DNA from: Streptomyces avidinii
GTDB taxonomy: Bacteria; Actinomycetota; Actinomycetes; Streptomycetales; Streptomycetaceae
NCBI RefSeq assembly: GCF_014650695.1
Contig: NZ_BMVL01000017.1
Coordinates: 62,001-126,000, forward strand
DNA: 64,000 nucleotides
Reading direction: 5' to 3'
Shown here: in pieces, positions 9,381 through 17,716 of the stretch
Layout of the letters: each line of letters begins with the position of its first letter
Numbering within the stretch: the stretch's first letter is position 1
Notes under the pieces: generated by a model
What the model was told of the DNA's origin: nothing
Databases searched by the model: none
What the model saw: only the letters and a program-made list of their open reading frames with translations
Translations under genes and position numbers: made by a program

Positions 9381-9905
9381 GTGGCAGAGGACGACGGGGC
9401 AGGCCTGGCGGGAGCGAGCCTCGCGCTGGGGCTGGCGGGTCCGATGGGCGCGCTCGCGGGCGCGGCCGTAAGCGCGGCTGCGGCGGCGCTGCGGATCCAG
9501 TACGACGATCTGAAGGACTACAAGAACCTGGTGGACGGCCTCCTGACGAAGCTTCAGGAATCCCCGGCGCACCACGGGAAGCTGGCCGACGGCACGATAC
9601 CGGCGGGAGTCCTGGGCACGGGCTTCCCCGCGGCCGACAAACTCAACTCGGCGTACAACACGGTCCACTCGGAGCTGCAGAAGCTGTCGAAGGGCCTGGC
9701 GGTGCAGATCGAGGCTCTGGGCATCGCCGTCCAGTCCGCGGGCAAGGGCTACAGCGGGGTGGACGAGGAGACGAAGCGGCGCATGGCCGCTCTGGCCAAG
9801 CAGGCTCACGATCAGTACGTGGAGAAGCGTGACCCGTACGCGGTGAAGGCGGCTGGGGGCTCACAGCCCGAGCCTCAGGGGAAGAAGGGGGCCTCCTACG
9901 GATGA
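9381..9905 (+). CDS. Small helical protein, possible type VII secretion-associated partner
   Basis: A 174-residue protein of no recognised family. The start is GTG 9381 behind GGGGAGG. The N-terminus has a Gly/Ala-rich hydrophobic stretch (LAGASLALGLAGPMGALAG) and then amphipathic helices (about 45-150). It lacks a clear WxG. It overlaps the next gene by ATGA, so the two are co-translated. Context beside a WxG protein and a mycosin suggests an Esx/PE-like partner in export, which is inference. The C-terminal tail (AAGGSQPEPQGKKGASYG) is flexible. Confidence 0.75.
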   Translation: MAEDDGAGLAGASLALGLAGPMGALAGAAVSAAAAALRIQYDDLKDYKNLVDGLLTKLQESPAHHGKLADGTIPAGVLGTGFPAADKLNSAYNTVHSELQKLSKGLAVQIEALGIAVQSAGKGYSGVDEETKRRMAALAKQAHDQYVEKRDPYAVKAAGGSQPEPQGKKGASYG

Positions 9906-11368
9906 GTGATTTCGAGAGCTACACGCATGCACAGCTCTACGCGATGATTGCCGCGCTCGACGACGAGGTGGTCAGCGCCCGGGGCACGCAGCTCACCGAG
10001 GCTGCCAAGGTGATCGAGGAGATCGGCAACAAGCTCAAGGACCACAAGGTCAAGGGCTGGGAGGGCGAGGCGGCGACGGCCTTCCAGAACTGGGTGAACC
10101 AGGCGGGAAGCGCCACGCTGGTCCTGGCCGAGTACAGCGCCGCGGGCGGCAAGTACATGACGCAGACGGCCCAGGTCATGCGCGAGGTCAAGCCGAAGAG
10201 CGGTACGGGCGACATGCCCAAGTACAGCGCGTCGGCGGAGGCGACCCTCAAGGAGAACCTCGCGACGTCCCGCGAGTACCACAACGACCCGGATGCGGTG
10301 CAGCTCGGGCAGGAGGCGTGGTCGAAGCTGAGCGGCGACCACGCGCGGGCCGTGGACGCGATGAACAAGCTGTCCGGGTCGTACGAGCAGTCGTCCGCGG
10401 AAATGGGCAAGGCGACGATCCCGACGTTCCCGCCGCCGCCGGCAGTGTTCGTGCCGCTTGACCACGGTGGCAGTGAAGACATGGCCCGCCCCAGTGGAAG
10501 CTCTGCGCAGGAGAGCTACTCGGGGGGCTCTGCGTACGGATCGTCCGGCTCACTGGGTGGCAACGGATCGTCGAACGAGACGGGTTCGGTGATCGGGCCC
10601 CAGACGAAGCCGGACAGTACGCTGCCGCCGACGTCCATGCCGGTGGTCCCGGACCGCGAGGTGAATGTGGACCTGGACAGCGTCGCGACGCTTCCGGACC
10701 GCACCGCGCCCCCGGTGACGACCACGCCCGGTGGTCAGCTCCCCACGGGTCCCGTTGGGCCCACCCCTGGACCCATTGCTCCGCCGGTGGCTTTCCCGCC
10801 GGTTGGCGGATTGAAGGGGCCCGGCCTTGTCGGTACCGGTTCCGGTATCGGCCCGTACCCGGGTCTGACCGGTCCTGGTGTTGCCCCAGGTGGCAAGGTA
10901 GGCGGTACGCCCGGCCTGCTTCCGCGTGACAGCGGAATCACGGGCGGCCGTCCCGTGACCTCCACCGGACCCAGCTCGGGCATCCCGCGCGGCACCGTCA
11001 TCGGCGAGGGCGCTCAGACCGGCCGTCCCATGGGCGGCGGCGGGATGGGACACGGTGCCGGCGGCGGTCACGGCAGCAGCCAGGGAGGCTTCCAGGCTGG
11101 CCGGCGACTGGCGACAGAGCCGGGTGGCGTGCTCGGAGGGCGTCAGACCGGTGCGGTCGGTCGCCCGATCGCCGGCGGTCAGCCGTTCACCCAGGGCGGC
11201 TCGGGCCTCGTGCGGAACGGCGCGGGCCCCATGGGCCACGCCGGCGCAGGCACGCAGACTCCAGGCAAGCGGCGGAACGACCAGGGTGGCGAACGCCCCG
11301 ACTACCTGACCGAGGACGAAGAGACCTGGCAGGGCAACCGTCGTGTTGCCCCGCCTGTGATCGACTGA
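9902..11368 (+). CDS. WXG-motif protein with Pro/Gly-rich C-terminal region (PPE-like, type VII secretion-associated)
   Basis: A 488-residue protein. The N-terminal ~180 residues are helical and include KGWEGEAATAF with a W53-x-G55 turn, as in WXG100/PPE proteins placed at a helix hairpin. Residues about 185-460 are Gly/Pro/Ser/Thr-rich and low in complexity. The C-terminus is acidic and then ends RRVAPPVID. It is coupled to the preceding gene and lies 21 bp before a mycosin-type protease. A secreted or surface role is inferred from the architecture and neighbour. No signal peptide is seen, as expected for T7SS substrates. Confidence 0.78.
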   Translation: MSDFESYTHAQLYAMIAALDDEVVSARGTQLTEAAKVIEEIGNKLKDHKVKGWEGEAATAFQNWVNQAGSATLVLAEYSAAGGKYMTQTAQVMREVKPKSGTGDMPKYSASAEATLKENLATSREYHNDPDAVQLGQEAWSKLSGDHARAVDAMNKLSGSYEQSSAEMGKATIPTFPPPPAVFVPLDHGGSEDMARPSGSSAQESYSGGSAYGSSGSLGGNGSSNETGSVIGPQTKPDSTLPPTSMPVVPDREVNVDLDSVATLPDRTAPPVTTTPGGQLPTGPVGPTPGPIAPPVAFPPVGGLKGPGLVGTGSGIGPYPGLTGPGVAPGGKVGGTPGLLPRDSGITGGRPVTSTGPSSGIPRGTVIGEGAQTGRPMGGGGMGHGAGGGHGSSQGGFQAGRRLATEPGGVLGGRQTGAVGRPIAGGQPFTQGGSGLVRNGAGPMGHAGAGTQTPGKRRNDQGGERPDYLTEDEETWQGNRRVAPPVID

Positions 11369-11389
11369 GCAGAACGGACATTGCACGGG

Positions 11390-12571
11390 ATGCGCATGCG
11401 TAAGGCGACCTCGGCCCTGGTGGGCCTCCTGCTGGCCGGGGTTGCCGCGACCCCGGCCCACGCAGAGACCATCCGAGCGCAGCAATGGCATCTCGACGCC
11501 ATGAAGGCCGACGAGATTTGGAAGATCGCCAACGGCAAGGGGATCACCGTCGCGGTGATCGATACGGGTGTCAACCAGATCCCGGAGCTTGAAAGTCAAG
11601 TCCTTCCCGGCAAGGCCTTCCCAGTTGCTGACGCGGAGGTTGGACGAGACAACGACTACCTGGGCCACGGCACCAGCATGGCCGCAATGATCGGCGCTAC
11701 TGGAAAGCACCCAAGCGGTGACGGTTCGTACGGTCTTGCTCCCGGCGTCAAGATCCTCCCGATCAGAGTGCCCGACCAGTTCGAGGACGCGTCGACCCCT
11801 AATCTGGTCGCGGCGATCAGGTTCGCTGCAGACTCTGAAGCCAAGGTCATCAATATTTCCCAAGGAATCGCTGCGAAGCCGGAGGAGGATCGAGCGCGCG
11901 CCGAGGCGGTGAAGTACGCCATTTCAAAGGGCAAGCTGATCTTTGCAGCTGCTGGCAACACTGGGGATTCGACCAACCTCATTGAATACCCGGCCGCGAC
12001 GCCCGGAGTAGTCGGTGTAGCCGCAGTCGATGCCCAAGGCGAGCCGACCAAGGAGTCGCAGCACGGACCACAGATCGATCTGGCGGCACCGGGCATCGAC
12101 ATCGTTTCGGCCTGCAAGGGCAAGTCGGGGCTGTGCAAGACCCACGGCACCAGTGATGCGACTGCCCTCACCTCCGCCTCCGCCGCCCTCCTCTGGTCTG
12201 CCCACCCCGACTGGACCAACAACCAGGTCCTCCGGGTCCTTCTGAACACCGCCGGCAAGCCCGCCGACGGCTCCGGGCGCAACGACTACGTCGGCCACGG
12301 AATTGTCCGGCCCCGCGCTGCGCTGCAGACGCCCGGGGACCCCGGGCCGGCCGATGTCTACCCGCTGCCCGACCTCGCGGCCGCAGCCGGCGGCAAGACT
12401 CCCTCCGGCTCTCCGGACGGCAAGGCGCCCGACTCTGCGGCGTCCAAGCCGGCCGCCCAGGCCGAGGAGAAGAAGAGCGGCAGCTCGCTTCCCTGGATCG
12501 CGCTCGGGCTCGGGGCCTGCGTGCTGATCGGTGGAGCCGTGACCGTGGTCGTCGTACGCCGCAATCGTTGA
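11390..12571 (+). CDS. Type VII secretion-associated subtilisin-like protease (mycosin, S8 family)
   Basis: Membrane-anchored serine protease of the MycP type. With the ATG start at 11390 it has a signal peptide (LVGLLLAGVAATPAHA), the catalytic triad Asp58 (VAVIDTGV), His93 (LGHGTSMA) and Ser255 (HGTSDAT), a Pro/Ala/Ser linker and a C-terminal membrane helix (WIALGLGACVLIGGAV) ending RRNR. A TTG nine bases upstream is an alternative start. The Ser motif reads GTSDA rather than the usual GTSMA/FA. Residues about 40-230 use noticeably more A/T-ending codons than the rest of the window. No EccB-E or EsxA/B genes are nearby, so this is an orphan mycosin locus. Confidence 0.9.
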   Translation: MRMRKATSALVGLLLAGVAATPAHAETIRAQQWHLDAMKADEIWKIANGKGITVAVIDTGVNQIPELESQVLPGKAFPVADAEVGRDNDYLGHGTSMAAMIGATGKHPSGDGSYGLAPGVKILPIRVPDQFEDASTPNLVAAIRFAADSEAKVINISQGIAAKPEEDRARAEAVKYAISKGKLIFAAAGNTGDSTNLIEYPAATPGVVGVAAVDAQGEPTKESQHGPQIDLAAPGIDIVSACKGKSGLCKTHGTSDATALTSASAALLWSAHPDWTNNQVLRVLLNTAGKPADGSGRNDYVGHGIVRPRAALQTPGDPGPADVYPLPDLAAAAGGKTPSGSPDGKAPDSAASKPAAQAEEKKSGSSLPWIALGLGACVLIGGAVTVVVVRRNR

Positions 12572-12598
12572 CCCACTGAAAATCCGGGGGTTCACGCG

Positions 12599-12903
12599 AT
12601 GTCGTTCGACGAGGAACGGTCGGCGGCTCGCGCCCCGGCCGCCGCCAGCGTCACCGTGCGGCTCGATCAGGCCCCCGCCGACCCCGGAGCGGACTGCTCG
12701 CCACGGCGACAGGCCAGCCGGTCGGGCGGGGATTCCACCGGCCGGCGTTGGACAAGGTGAGTACCGAGCCCATTGATGCCGTGAAGAACGGCAAGGTGGG
12801 GAACAAGGGTGCCGCCGCCGGGCCGACCTGTGAGAGGACCTCAGGCTCCTTCGAGCTGGACCCGGAAAAGGCGAAGGCCGCTCAGGGGTGCGCCTTCCCC
12901 TGA
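12599..12903 (+). pseudogene. Decayed gene fragments downstream of the mycosin gene
   Basis: An ATG at 12599 opens a 53-codon frame (MSFDEERSAARAPAAASVTV..., stop 12758-12760). A second frame (+1 relative) reads LDKVSTEPIDAVKNGKVGNK... to a stop at 12901-12903 and would start at TTG 12748. The first fragment resembles, from memory, the N-termini of Streptomyces T7SS-associated helical proteins beginning MSFD(E/D)EW. The second looks like the C-terminal end of a secreted protein with two Cys. The best reading is that a deletion joined remnants of one or two genes. It is weakly supported without a search. Confidence 0.45.
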
Positions 12904-12916
12904 GCGGCCCGCCGCG

Positions 12917-12988
12917 AAGCCGTGACCGGAATCGAACCGGCGTAACTCGCTTTGCAGGCGAGTCCCTCAACCACTCGGGCACACGGCT
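12917..12988 (-). tRNA. tRNA-Cys (anticodon GCA)
   Basis: On the minus strand the 72-nt molecule folds with the acceptor AGCCGTG/CACGGCT. The anticodon stem CTCGC/GCGAG closes the loop CTGCAAA, giving GCA. The T-arm has the loop TTCGATT. The discriminator is U73, the known tRNA-Cys identity base. CCA is not encoded. Confidence 0.93.
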
Positions 12989-13168
12989 GTGAGGTGGTGA
13001 TGTGCACGACCGTACGGGGGGCCGTGGGGGCGGGAAAGGGTTTGCCGGGGCGTGCAATGCGACTGCCATGCCGCGTTCACAGTCGGGCGGACCTAGGTCT
13101 CGCGGCCGAGGGCGGGATCCGTCGAATTGACAGGGTCACTCTGGGGCTACGCACCTTACTCTGGGGCG

Positions 13169-14620
13169 ATGAGCGCCCTTGAACCCCGTGTGCCCCAGCG
13201 AACCGCACCGCCCCCGCCCCTGCCCGGGGGCGGGGTTCTGGGGCCCGCGTACCGGACGCTCAGCATCGGGATCATCTCCGTCGTCTTCCTCATCGCCTTC
13301 GAGGCCACCGCGGTCGGTACGGCCATGCCCGTCGCCGCCCGCGAGCTGGACGGGGTCGGGCTCTACGCCTTCGCCTTCTCCGCCTACTTCACCACCAGCC
13401 TCTTCGGCATGGTCCTGGCCGGCCAGTGGGCCGACCGGCAGGGGCCGCTGCGGCCCCTGACCGTCGGGATCGCCGCCTTCGCCTCCGGGCTCGTGGTCTC
13501 CGGGACCGCCGGCGTCATGTGGGTGTTCGTGCTCGGCCGGGCCGTGCAGGGCTTCGGGGGCGGGCTGGTCATCGTCGCGCTGTACGTCGTCGTCAGCCGG
13601 GCCTACGAGGAGCGGCTGCGGCCCGCGATCATGGCCGCTTTCGCCGCGAGCTGGGTGGTCCCCTCCATCGTCGGGCCGCTGGCTTCGGGGACGGTCACCG
13701 AGCACCTCGGGTGGCGGTGGGTGTTCCTCGGGATACCGGCGCTGGTCGTGGTCCCGCTCGTGGTGGCGCTGCCCGCGATACGGCGGACCGCGTCCGGGCC
13801 CGTCGACCCCGACGCCCCGCCCGTGGCCTTCGACCGGCGGCGGATCCGGCTGGCCCTCGGCATCTCGGTGGGGGCGGGGCTGCTCCAGTACGCCGCCCAG
13901 GACCTGCGGTGGCTCTCGCTCGTGCCGGGCATCGCCGGCGCGGCCCTGCTGGTGCCCGCCGTGCTGGGGCTGCTGCCGCGCGGGACCTACCGGGCGCGGC
14001 GCGGGCTGCCGTCCGTGGTGCTGCTGCGCGGGGTGGCCGCCGGGTCGTTCATCGCGGCGGAGAGCTTCGTGCCGCTGATGCTGGTCACCCAGCGGGGGCT
14101 GAGCCCGACACTGGCCGGGTTCTCGCTCGCGCTGGGCGGGCTCACCTGGGCGGGCGGCTCGTGGGTGCAGTCCAAGGGGCGGATGGCGCCGTACCGGGAA
14201 CGGCTGATGGTGGGCGGGATGGTGATGGTGGCGCTGGCCATCGCCGCGGCGCCCGCCGTGCTGATCGAGTCGGTGCCGGTGTGGACGCTGGCGGTGGCCT
14301 GGGCGGTGGGCTGCCTGGGCATGGGCCTGGTGATCGGTTCCACGAGCGTGCTGCTGCTCCAGCTGTCGGCGCCGGAGGAGGCGGGGTCCAACTCGGCCGC
14401 GCTGCAGATCTCCGACGCGCTGGCGAACGTGGTGCTGCTGGCCGGCGGGGGCGCCGCCTTCGCCGCGCTGGGCGGCGGCGCCGTCGGGGCCTCCCACGCC
14501 CTGACGGACGGGGCGTCGGCCTCGCACCCGGCCGCGTTCGCCGTGGTGTTCCTGCCGATGGCCTGCGTGGCGCTGGTGGGCGCCTGGGTCGCGACCCGGC
14601 TGGAGCCCGCCGACGCGTGA
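13169..14620 (+). CDS. MFS transporter, drug-exporter type
   Basis: A 483-residue integral membrane protein with about 14 hydrophobic segments, from TLSIGIISVVFLIAFEATAV near the N-terminus to VVFLPMACVALVGAWVA at the end. The first loop after TM2 carries GQWADRQGPLRPL (the MFS motif A variant). EATAVGTAMP in TM1 recalls the D1-type motif of DHA2 exporters. ATG 13169 is preferred over TTG 13127 because the extra residues are not conserved in type. The substrate is unknown; drug or metabolite efflux is likely. Confidence 0.87.
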   Translation: MSALEPRVPQRTAPPPPLPGGGVLGPAYRTLSIGIISVVFLIAFEATAVGTAMPVAARELDGVGLYAFAFSAYFTTSLFGMVLAGQWADRQGPLRPLTVGIAAFASGLVVSGTAGVMWVFVLGRAVQGFGGGLVIVALYVVVSRAYEERLRPAIMAAFAASWVVPSIVGPLASGTVTEHLGWRWVFLGIPALVVVPLVVALPAIRRTASGPVDPDAPPVAFDRRRIRLALGISVGAGLLQYAAQDLRWLSLVPGIAGAALLVPAVLGLLPRGTYRARRGLPSVVLLRGVAAGSFIAAESFVPLMLVTQRGLSPTLAGFSLALGGLTWAGGSWVQSKGRMAPYRERLMVGGMVMVALAIAAAPAVLIESVPVWTLAVAWAVGCLGMGLVIGSTSVLLLQLSAPEEAGSNSAALQISDALANVVLLAGGGAAFAALGGGAVGASHALTDGASASHPAAFAVVFLPMACVALVGAWVATRLEPADA

Positions 14621-14723
14621 GTGCCGGCGTGTGAGCGGCGGGGCGGACGCGGGAGCGCCGGGGCGTTCGGCCGCCGCGGAAAAGGGCTGCGTCACCGCCG
14701 ACCGCGTCGCTACCGTTCCCGTC

Positions 14724-14924
14724 ATGAACGAGCTGATCATCCGGCTGTCCGACGCCGAGCGCGCGGAATGCGCCGACCTGGCCGACGCCACCGGCCGAAC
14801 GCCCGAGGAGCTGGCGCTGGACGCCGTACGGGCGCGGCTGCGGGCCGAGCGGGACCGGGTCGGGGCCGAGGCGCTGCGGCTCGCGCTGCGGCACGCGCCC
14901 CTGCTGAAGCGGCTCGGCGAATGA
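14724..14924 (+). CDS. Ribbon-helix-helix antitoxin-like protein
   Basis: A 66-residue protein beginning MNELIIRLSDAERAECADLA. The beta-strand LIIRLS followed by two helices (TGRTPEELALDAVRARLRA) is a ribbon-helix-helix layout. Its stop overlaps the ATG of the Doc-like gene (ATGA), the usual antitoxin-toxin order. No Shine-Dalgarno is visible at ATG 14724, while CGCTACCGT, a plausible -10 region, lies 5-15 bases upstream, so a leaderless transcript is likely. Confidence 0.8.
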   Translation: MNELIIRLSDAERAECADLADATGRTPEELALDAVRARLRAERDRVGAEALRLALRHAPLLKRLGE

Positions 14925-15328
14925 GCGCCGCCGCCCCGGTGCGGCACCTCACGCTCGCCGAGGTCCTCGACCTGGCCCGGCACGCCTGCCTGGCCCAGGA
15001 CCAGCCCGTCGAACTGCGCGCCCCCGGGCTGCTGGAGTCGGCGGTGCACCGGCCCCGCGCCCGCATGTTCGGGACTCCGGCCTACGAGGACCCGTACGAG
15101 CAGGCCGCCGCGTTGCTGCACGGCATCGCGACGAACCACCCGCTGGTCGACGGGAACAAGCGCACCGCCTGGCTCGCCGCGGCGACTTTCCTCGCCGTGA
15201 ACGGGACCGACCTGGGCGACGCGGACCAGGAGGCCGCGTACGCGCTGGTCATCGATGTGGCCGCCGGGCACGAGCCGGACGTCGCGCGGATCGCCCGCCG
15301 ACTGCGGGCGTTGTTCGAAGCGGTGTGA
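14921..15328 (+). CDS. Doc/Fic-domain toxin
   Basis: A 135-residue Fic/DOC protein. The active-site motif HPLVDGNKRT begins at His73 and fits HxFx(D/E)GNxRT apart from the aromatic position. Doc proteins phosphorylate EF-Tu in known cases; other Fic proteins AMPylate targets. Together with the coupled upstream RHH protein it forms a likely type II toxin-antitoxin pair, autoregulated by the antitoxin. It is monocistronic with the antitoxin and followed by an unrelated helicase gene. Confidence 0.87.
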   Translation: MSAAAPVRHLTLAEVLDLARHACLAQDQPVELRAPGLLESAVHRPRARMFGTPAYEDPYEQAAALLHGIATNHPLVDGNKRTAWLAAATFLAVNGTDLGDADQEAAYALVIDVAAGHEPDVARIARRLRALFEAV

Positions 15329-15464
15329 CGCTCGCCGCACCCGCCGAGGTCACGGGCCTGTCCCTCCGCGAGGGGCGGGCCCGGGCCGGTAGGGTGGCCC
15401 GGTTGTCCTACGTACGACTGCCTGCCACCCGTACCAGATACGCCGAGAGCACGAACCGGAGACC

Positions 15465-17249
15465 GTGACTACTACCGCCTCCCACCATCTCTCACCCGCC
15501 TTCCCCGGCCGTGCCCCCTGGGGTACCGCCAACAAGCTGCGTGCCTGGCAGCAGGGGGCGCTCGACCGCTACATCCAGAACCAGCCGCGGGACTTCCTCG
15601 CGGTCGCCACGCCCGGCGCCGGCAAGACCACCTTCGCGCTCACCCTCGCCTCCTGGCTGCTGCACCACCACATCGTGCAGCAGGTGACCGTCGTCGCGCC
15701 GACCGAGCACCTGAAGAAGCAGTGGGCCGAAGCCGCGGCGCGGATAGGTATCCGGCTCGACCCGGAGTACTCCGCCGGACCGCTCAGCAAGGACTACCAC
15801 GGGGTCGCCGTCACCTACGCCGGTGTCGGCGTACGGCCGATGCTGCACCGCAACCGCTGCGAGCAGCGCAAGACCCTCGTGATCCTCGACGAGATCCACC
15901 ACGCCGGTGACTCGAAGTCCTGGGGCGAGGCCTGCCTGGAAGCCTTCGACCCGGCCACCCGGCGCCTGGCCCTGACCGGTACGCCCTTCCGGTCCGACAC
16001 CAATCCCATTCCCTTCGTGACCTATGAAGAGGGCAACGACGGGATCCGGCGGTCTTCCGCCGACTACACCTACGGCTACGGGAACGCGCTCGGCGACGGC
16101 GTCGTCCGGCCGGTCATCTTCCTCTCCTACAGCGGCAACATGCGCTGGCGGACCAAGGCCGGCGACGAGATCGCCGCCCGGCTCGGCGAGCCGATGACCA
16201 AGGACGCCATCTCCCAGGCCTGGCGCACCGCGCTGGACCCGCGCGGCGACTGGATGCCGAACGTGCTGCGCGCCGCCGACCAGCGGCTGACGGAGGTCCG
16301 CAAGGGCATCCCGGACGCCGGTGGCCTCGTCATCGCCTCCGACCAGGACTCGGCGCGCGCCTACGCCAAGCTGCTCCGGGAGATCACGGGCAGCAAGGCG
16401 ACCGTGGTGCTGTCCGACGACACCGGTGCGTCGAAGCGGATCGACGAGTTCAGCGAGGACGGCAGCCGCTGGATGGTCGCGGTCCGCATGGTGTCCGAGG
16501 GCGTCGACGTACCGCGCCTCGCGGTGGGCGTCTACGCCACCACCATCTCGACGCCCCTGTTCTTCGCGCAGGCCGTCGGGCGTTTCGTGCGCTCGCGCAG
16601 GCGCGGCGAGACCGCGTCCGTGTTCCTTCCGACCATTCCCTACCTCCTCGGCTTCGCGAACGAGATGGAGGTCGAGCGCGACCACGTCCTCGACAAGCCG
16701 AAGAAGCAGGGCGAGGAGGACCCGTACGCCGAGTCCGAGAAGGAGATGGACGAGGCGAACAAGCAGGAGGACGCGGACACGGGCGAGGACGAGCAGATGT
16801 CCTTCGAGGCGCTGGAGTCCGACGCGGTCTTCGACCGGGTCCTCTACGACGGTGCCGAGTTCGGCATGCAGGCGCACCCGGGCAGCGAGGAGGAGCAGGA
16901 CTACCTCGGCATCCCCGGGCTGCTGGAGCCGGACCAGGTGCAGATGCTGCTGCAGAAGCGGCAGTCCCGCCAGATCGCGCACAGCCGGCGCAAGCCGGAC
17001 GCGGAGGCGGACCTGCTGGAGCTGCCGGCGGACCGGCGGCCCGTGGTCTCGCACAAGGAGCTGCTGGAACTGCGGAAGTCGCTGAACACGATGGTGGGCG
17101 CGTACGTCCACCAGAGCGGCAAGCCGCACGGGGTGATCCACACGGAGCTGCGCCGGGTGTGCGGCGGTCCGCCGAGCGCCGAGGCGACGGCGGGGCAGCT
17201 GCGCGAGCGGATCAAGAAGGTGCAGGAGTGGGCCACCCGTATGCGGTGA
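15465..17249 (+). CDS. DEAD/DEAH-box (SF2) helicase, XPB/RadD-like
   Basis: A 594-residue ATP-dependent nucleic-acid helicase. The start is GTG 15465 after GGAG. Domain 1 has Walker A ATPGAGKTT (Lys54), a DEIH box (Asp142-His145) and TGTPFR. Domain 2 has VRMVSEGVDVPRL and the arginine-finger region QAVGRFVRSRR (motif VI). An acidic, low-complexity insert follows (about 410-450), then a helical C-terminal region. It is conserved in actinobacteria as a single-gene unit; its cellular substrate is not known to me. A perfect 15-bp hairpin terminator follows. Confidence 0.9.
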   Translation: MTTTASHHLSPAFPGRAPWGTANKLRAWQQGALDRYIQNQPRDFLAVATPGAGKTTFALTLASWLLHHHIVQQVTVVAPTEHLKKQWAEAAARIGIRLDPEYSAGPLSKDYHGVAVTYAGVGVRPMLHRNRCEQRKTLVILDEIHHAGDSKSWGEACLEAFDPATRRLALTGTPFRSDTNPIPFVTYEEGNDGIRRSSADYTYGYGNALGDGVVRPVIFLSYSGNMRWRTKAGDEIAARLGEPMTKDAISQAWRTALDPRGDWMPNVLRAADQRLTEVRKGIPDAGGLVIASDQDSARAYAKLLREITGSKATVVLSDDTGASKRIDEFSEDGSRWMVAVRMVSEGVDVPRLAVGVYATTISTPLFFAQAVGRFVRSRRRGETASVFLPTIPYLLGFANEMEVERDHVLDKPKKQGEEDPYAESEKEMDEANKQEDADTGEDEQMSFEALESDAVFDRVLYDGAEFGMQAHPGSEEEQDYLGIPGLLEPDQVQMLLQKRQSRQIAHSRRKPDAEADLLELPADRRPVVSHKELLELRKSLNTMVGAYVHQSGKPHGVIHTELRRVCGGPPSAEATAGQLRERIKKVQEWATRMR

Positions 17250-17275
17250 GTCCGTCCGGCGGAACGGAAGAAGGG

Positions 17276-17311
17276 GACGGGGTCCGTGCGGAGGTTCGCA
17301 CGGACCCCGTC
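17276..17311 (+). terminator. Hairpin terminator after the helicase gene
   Basis: Perfect 15-bp stem GACGGGGTCCGTGCG / CGCACGGACCCCGTC with a 6-nt loop, followed by CTTCG. There is no long T run, as usual in this genus. Confidence 0.85.
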
Positions 17312-17716
17312 CTTCGTCCGAAGTTCGAGGTCCGGGACTTCGTCCTTTTCGACATCGACGTCGACACCGGCGGGGCCGAAGGAAGCACACCTCCTCGGGA
17401 GGCGGACCGGGCGGGGCGCCCACCCGGGGGCAATGAGGCGGTGAAGGACTCCTGTGGCAATCGAGGTCACGAAACGACACCGAGGTCGATCAGGAAACGG
17501 CATAAACAGGTAGCACGCGCCCGGATTCTGGACGAGCCCTTCCGCTGAGCGAACCTGCTCGCTACTGTCCCCGCATCAAACGCACCGTGGCAGCGCCGCC
17601 GCGGGAGCGCAGCCGGTGCATTGGCCGCTACCGGCGGCCTCTCCGTGCGTCGCCGCGGGACCGGCGACGTGCCGCCCCGAGAGTCACCGCCGCTCACCGA
17701 AAGAGGGAGAGGCGTC
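17312..17716 (+). other. Non-coding region before the IclR gene
   Basis: About 400 bp with no convincing gene; open frames here lack starts and coding bias. It is less G+C-rich around 17465-17530 and must carry the IclR promoter. No operator palindrome was recognised. Confidence 0.5.

Noticed and set aside
13127..13168. TTG start for the MFS exporter
   Set aside because: The additional residues (GSLWGYAPYSGA) are atypical and the ATG at 13169 fits the family better.
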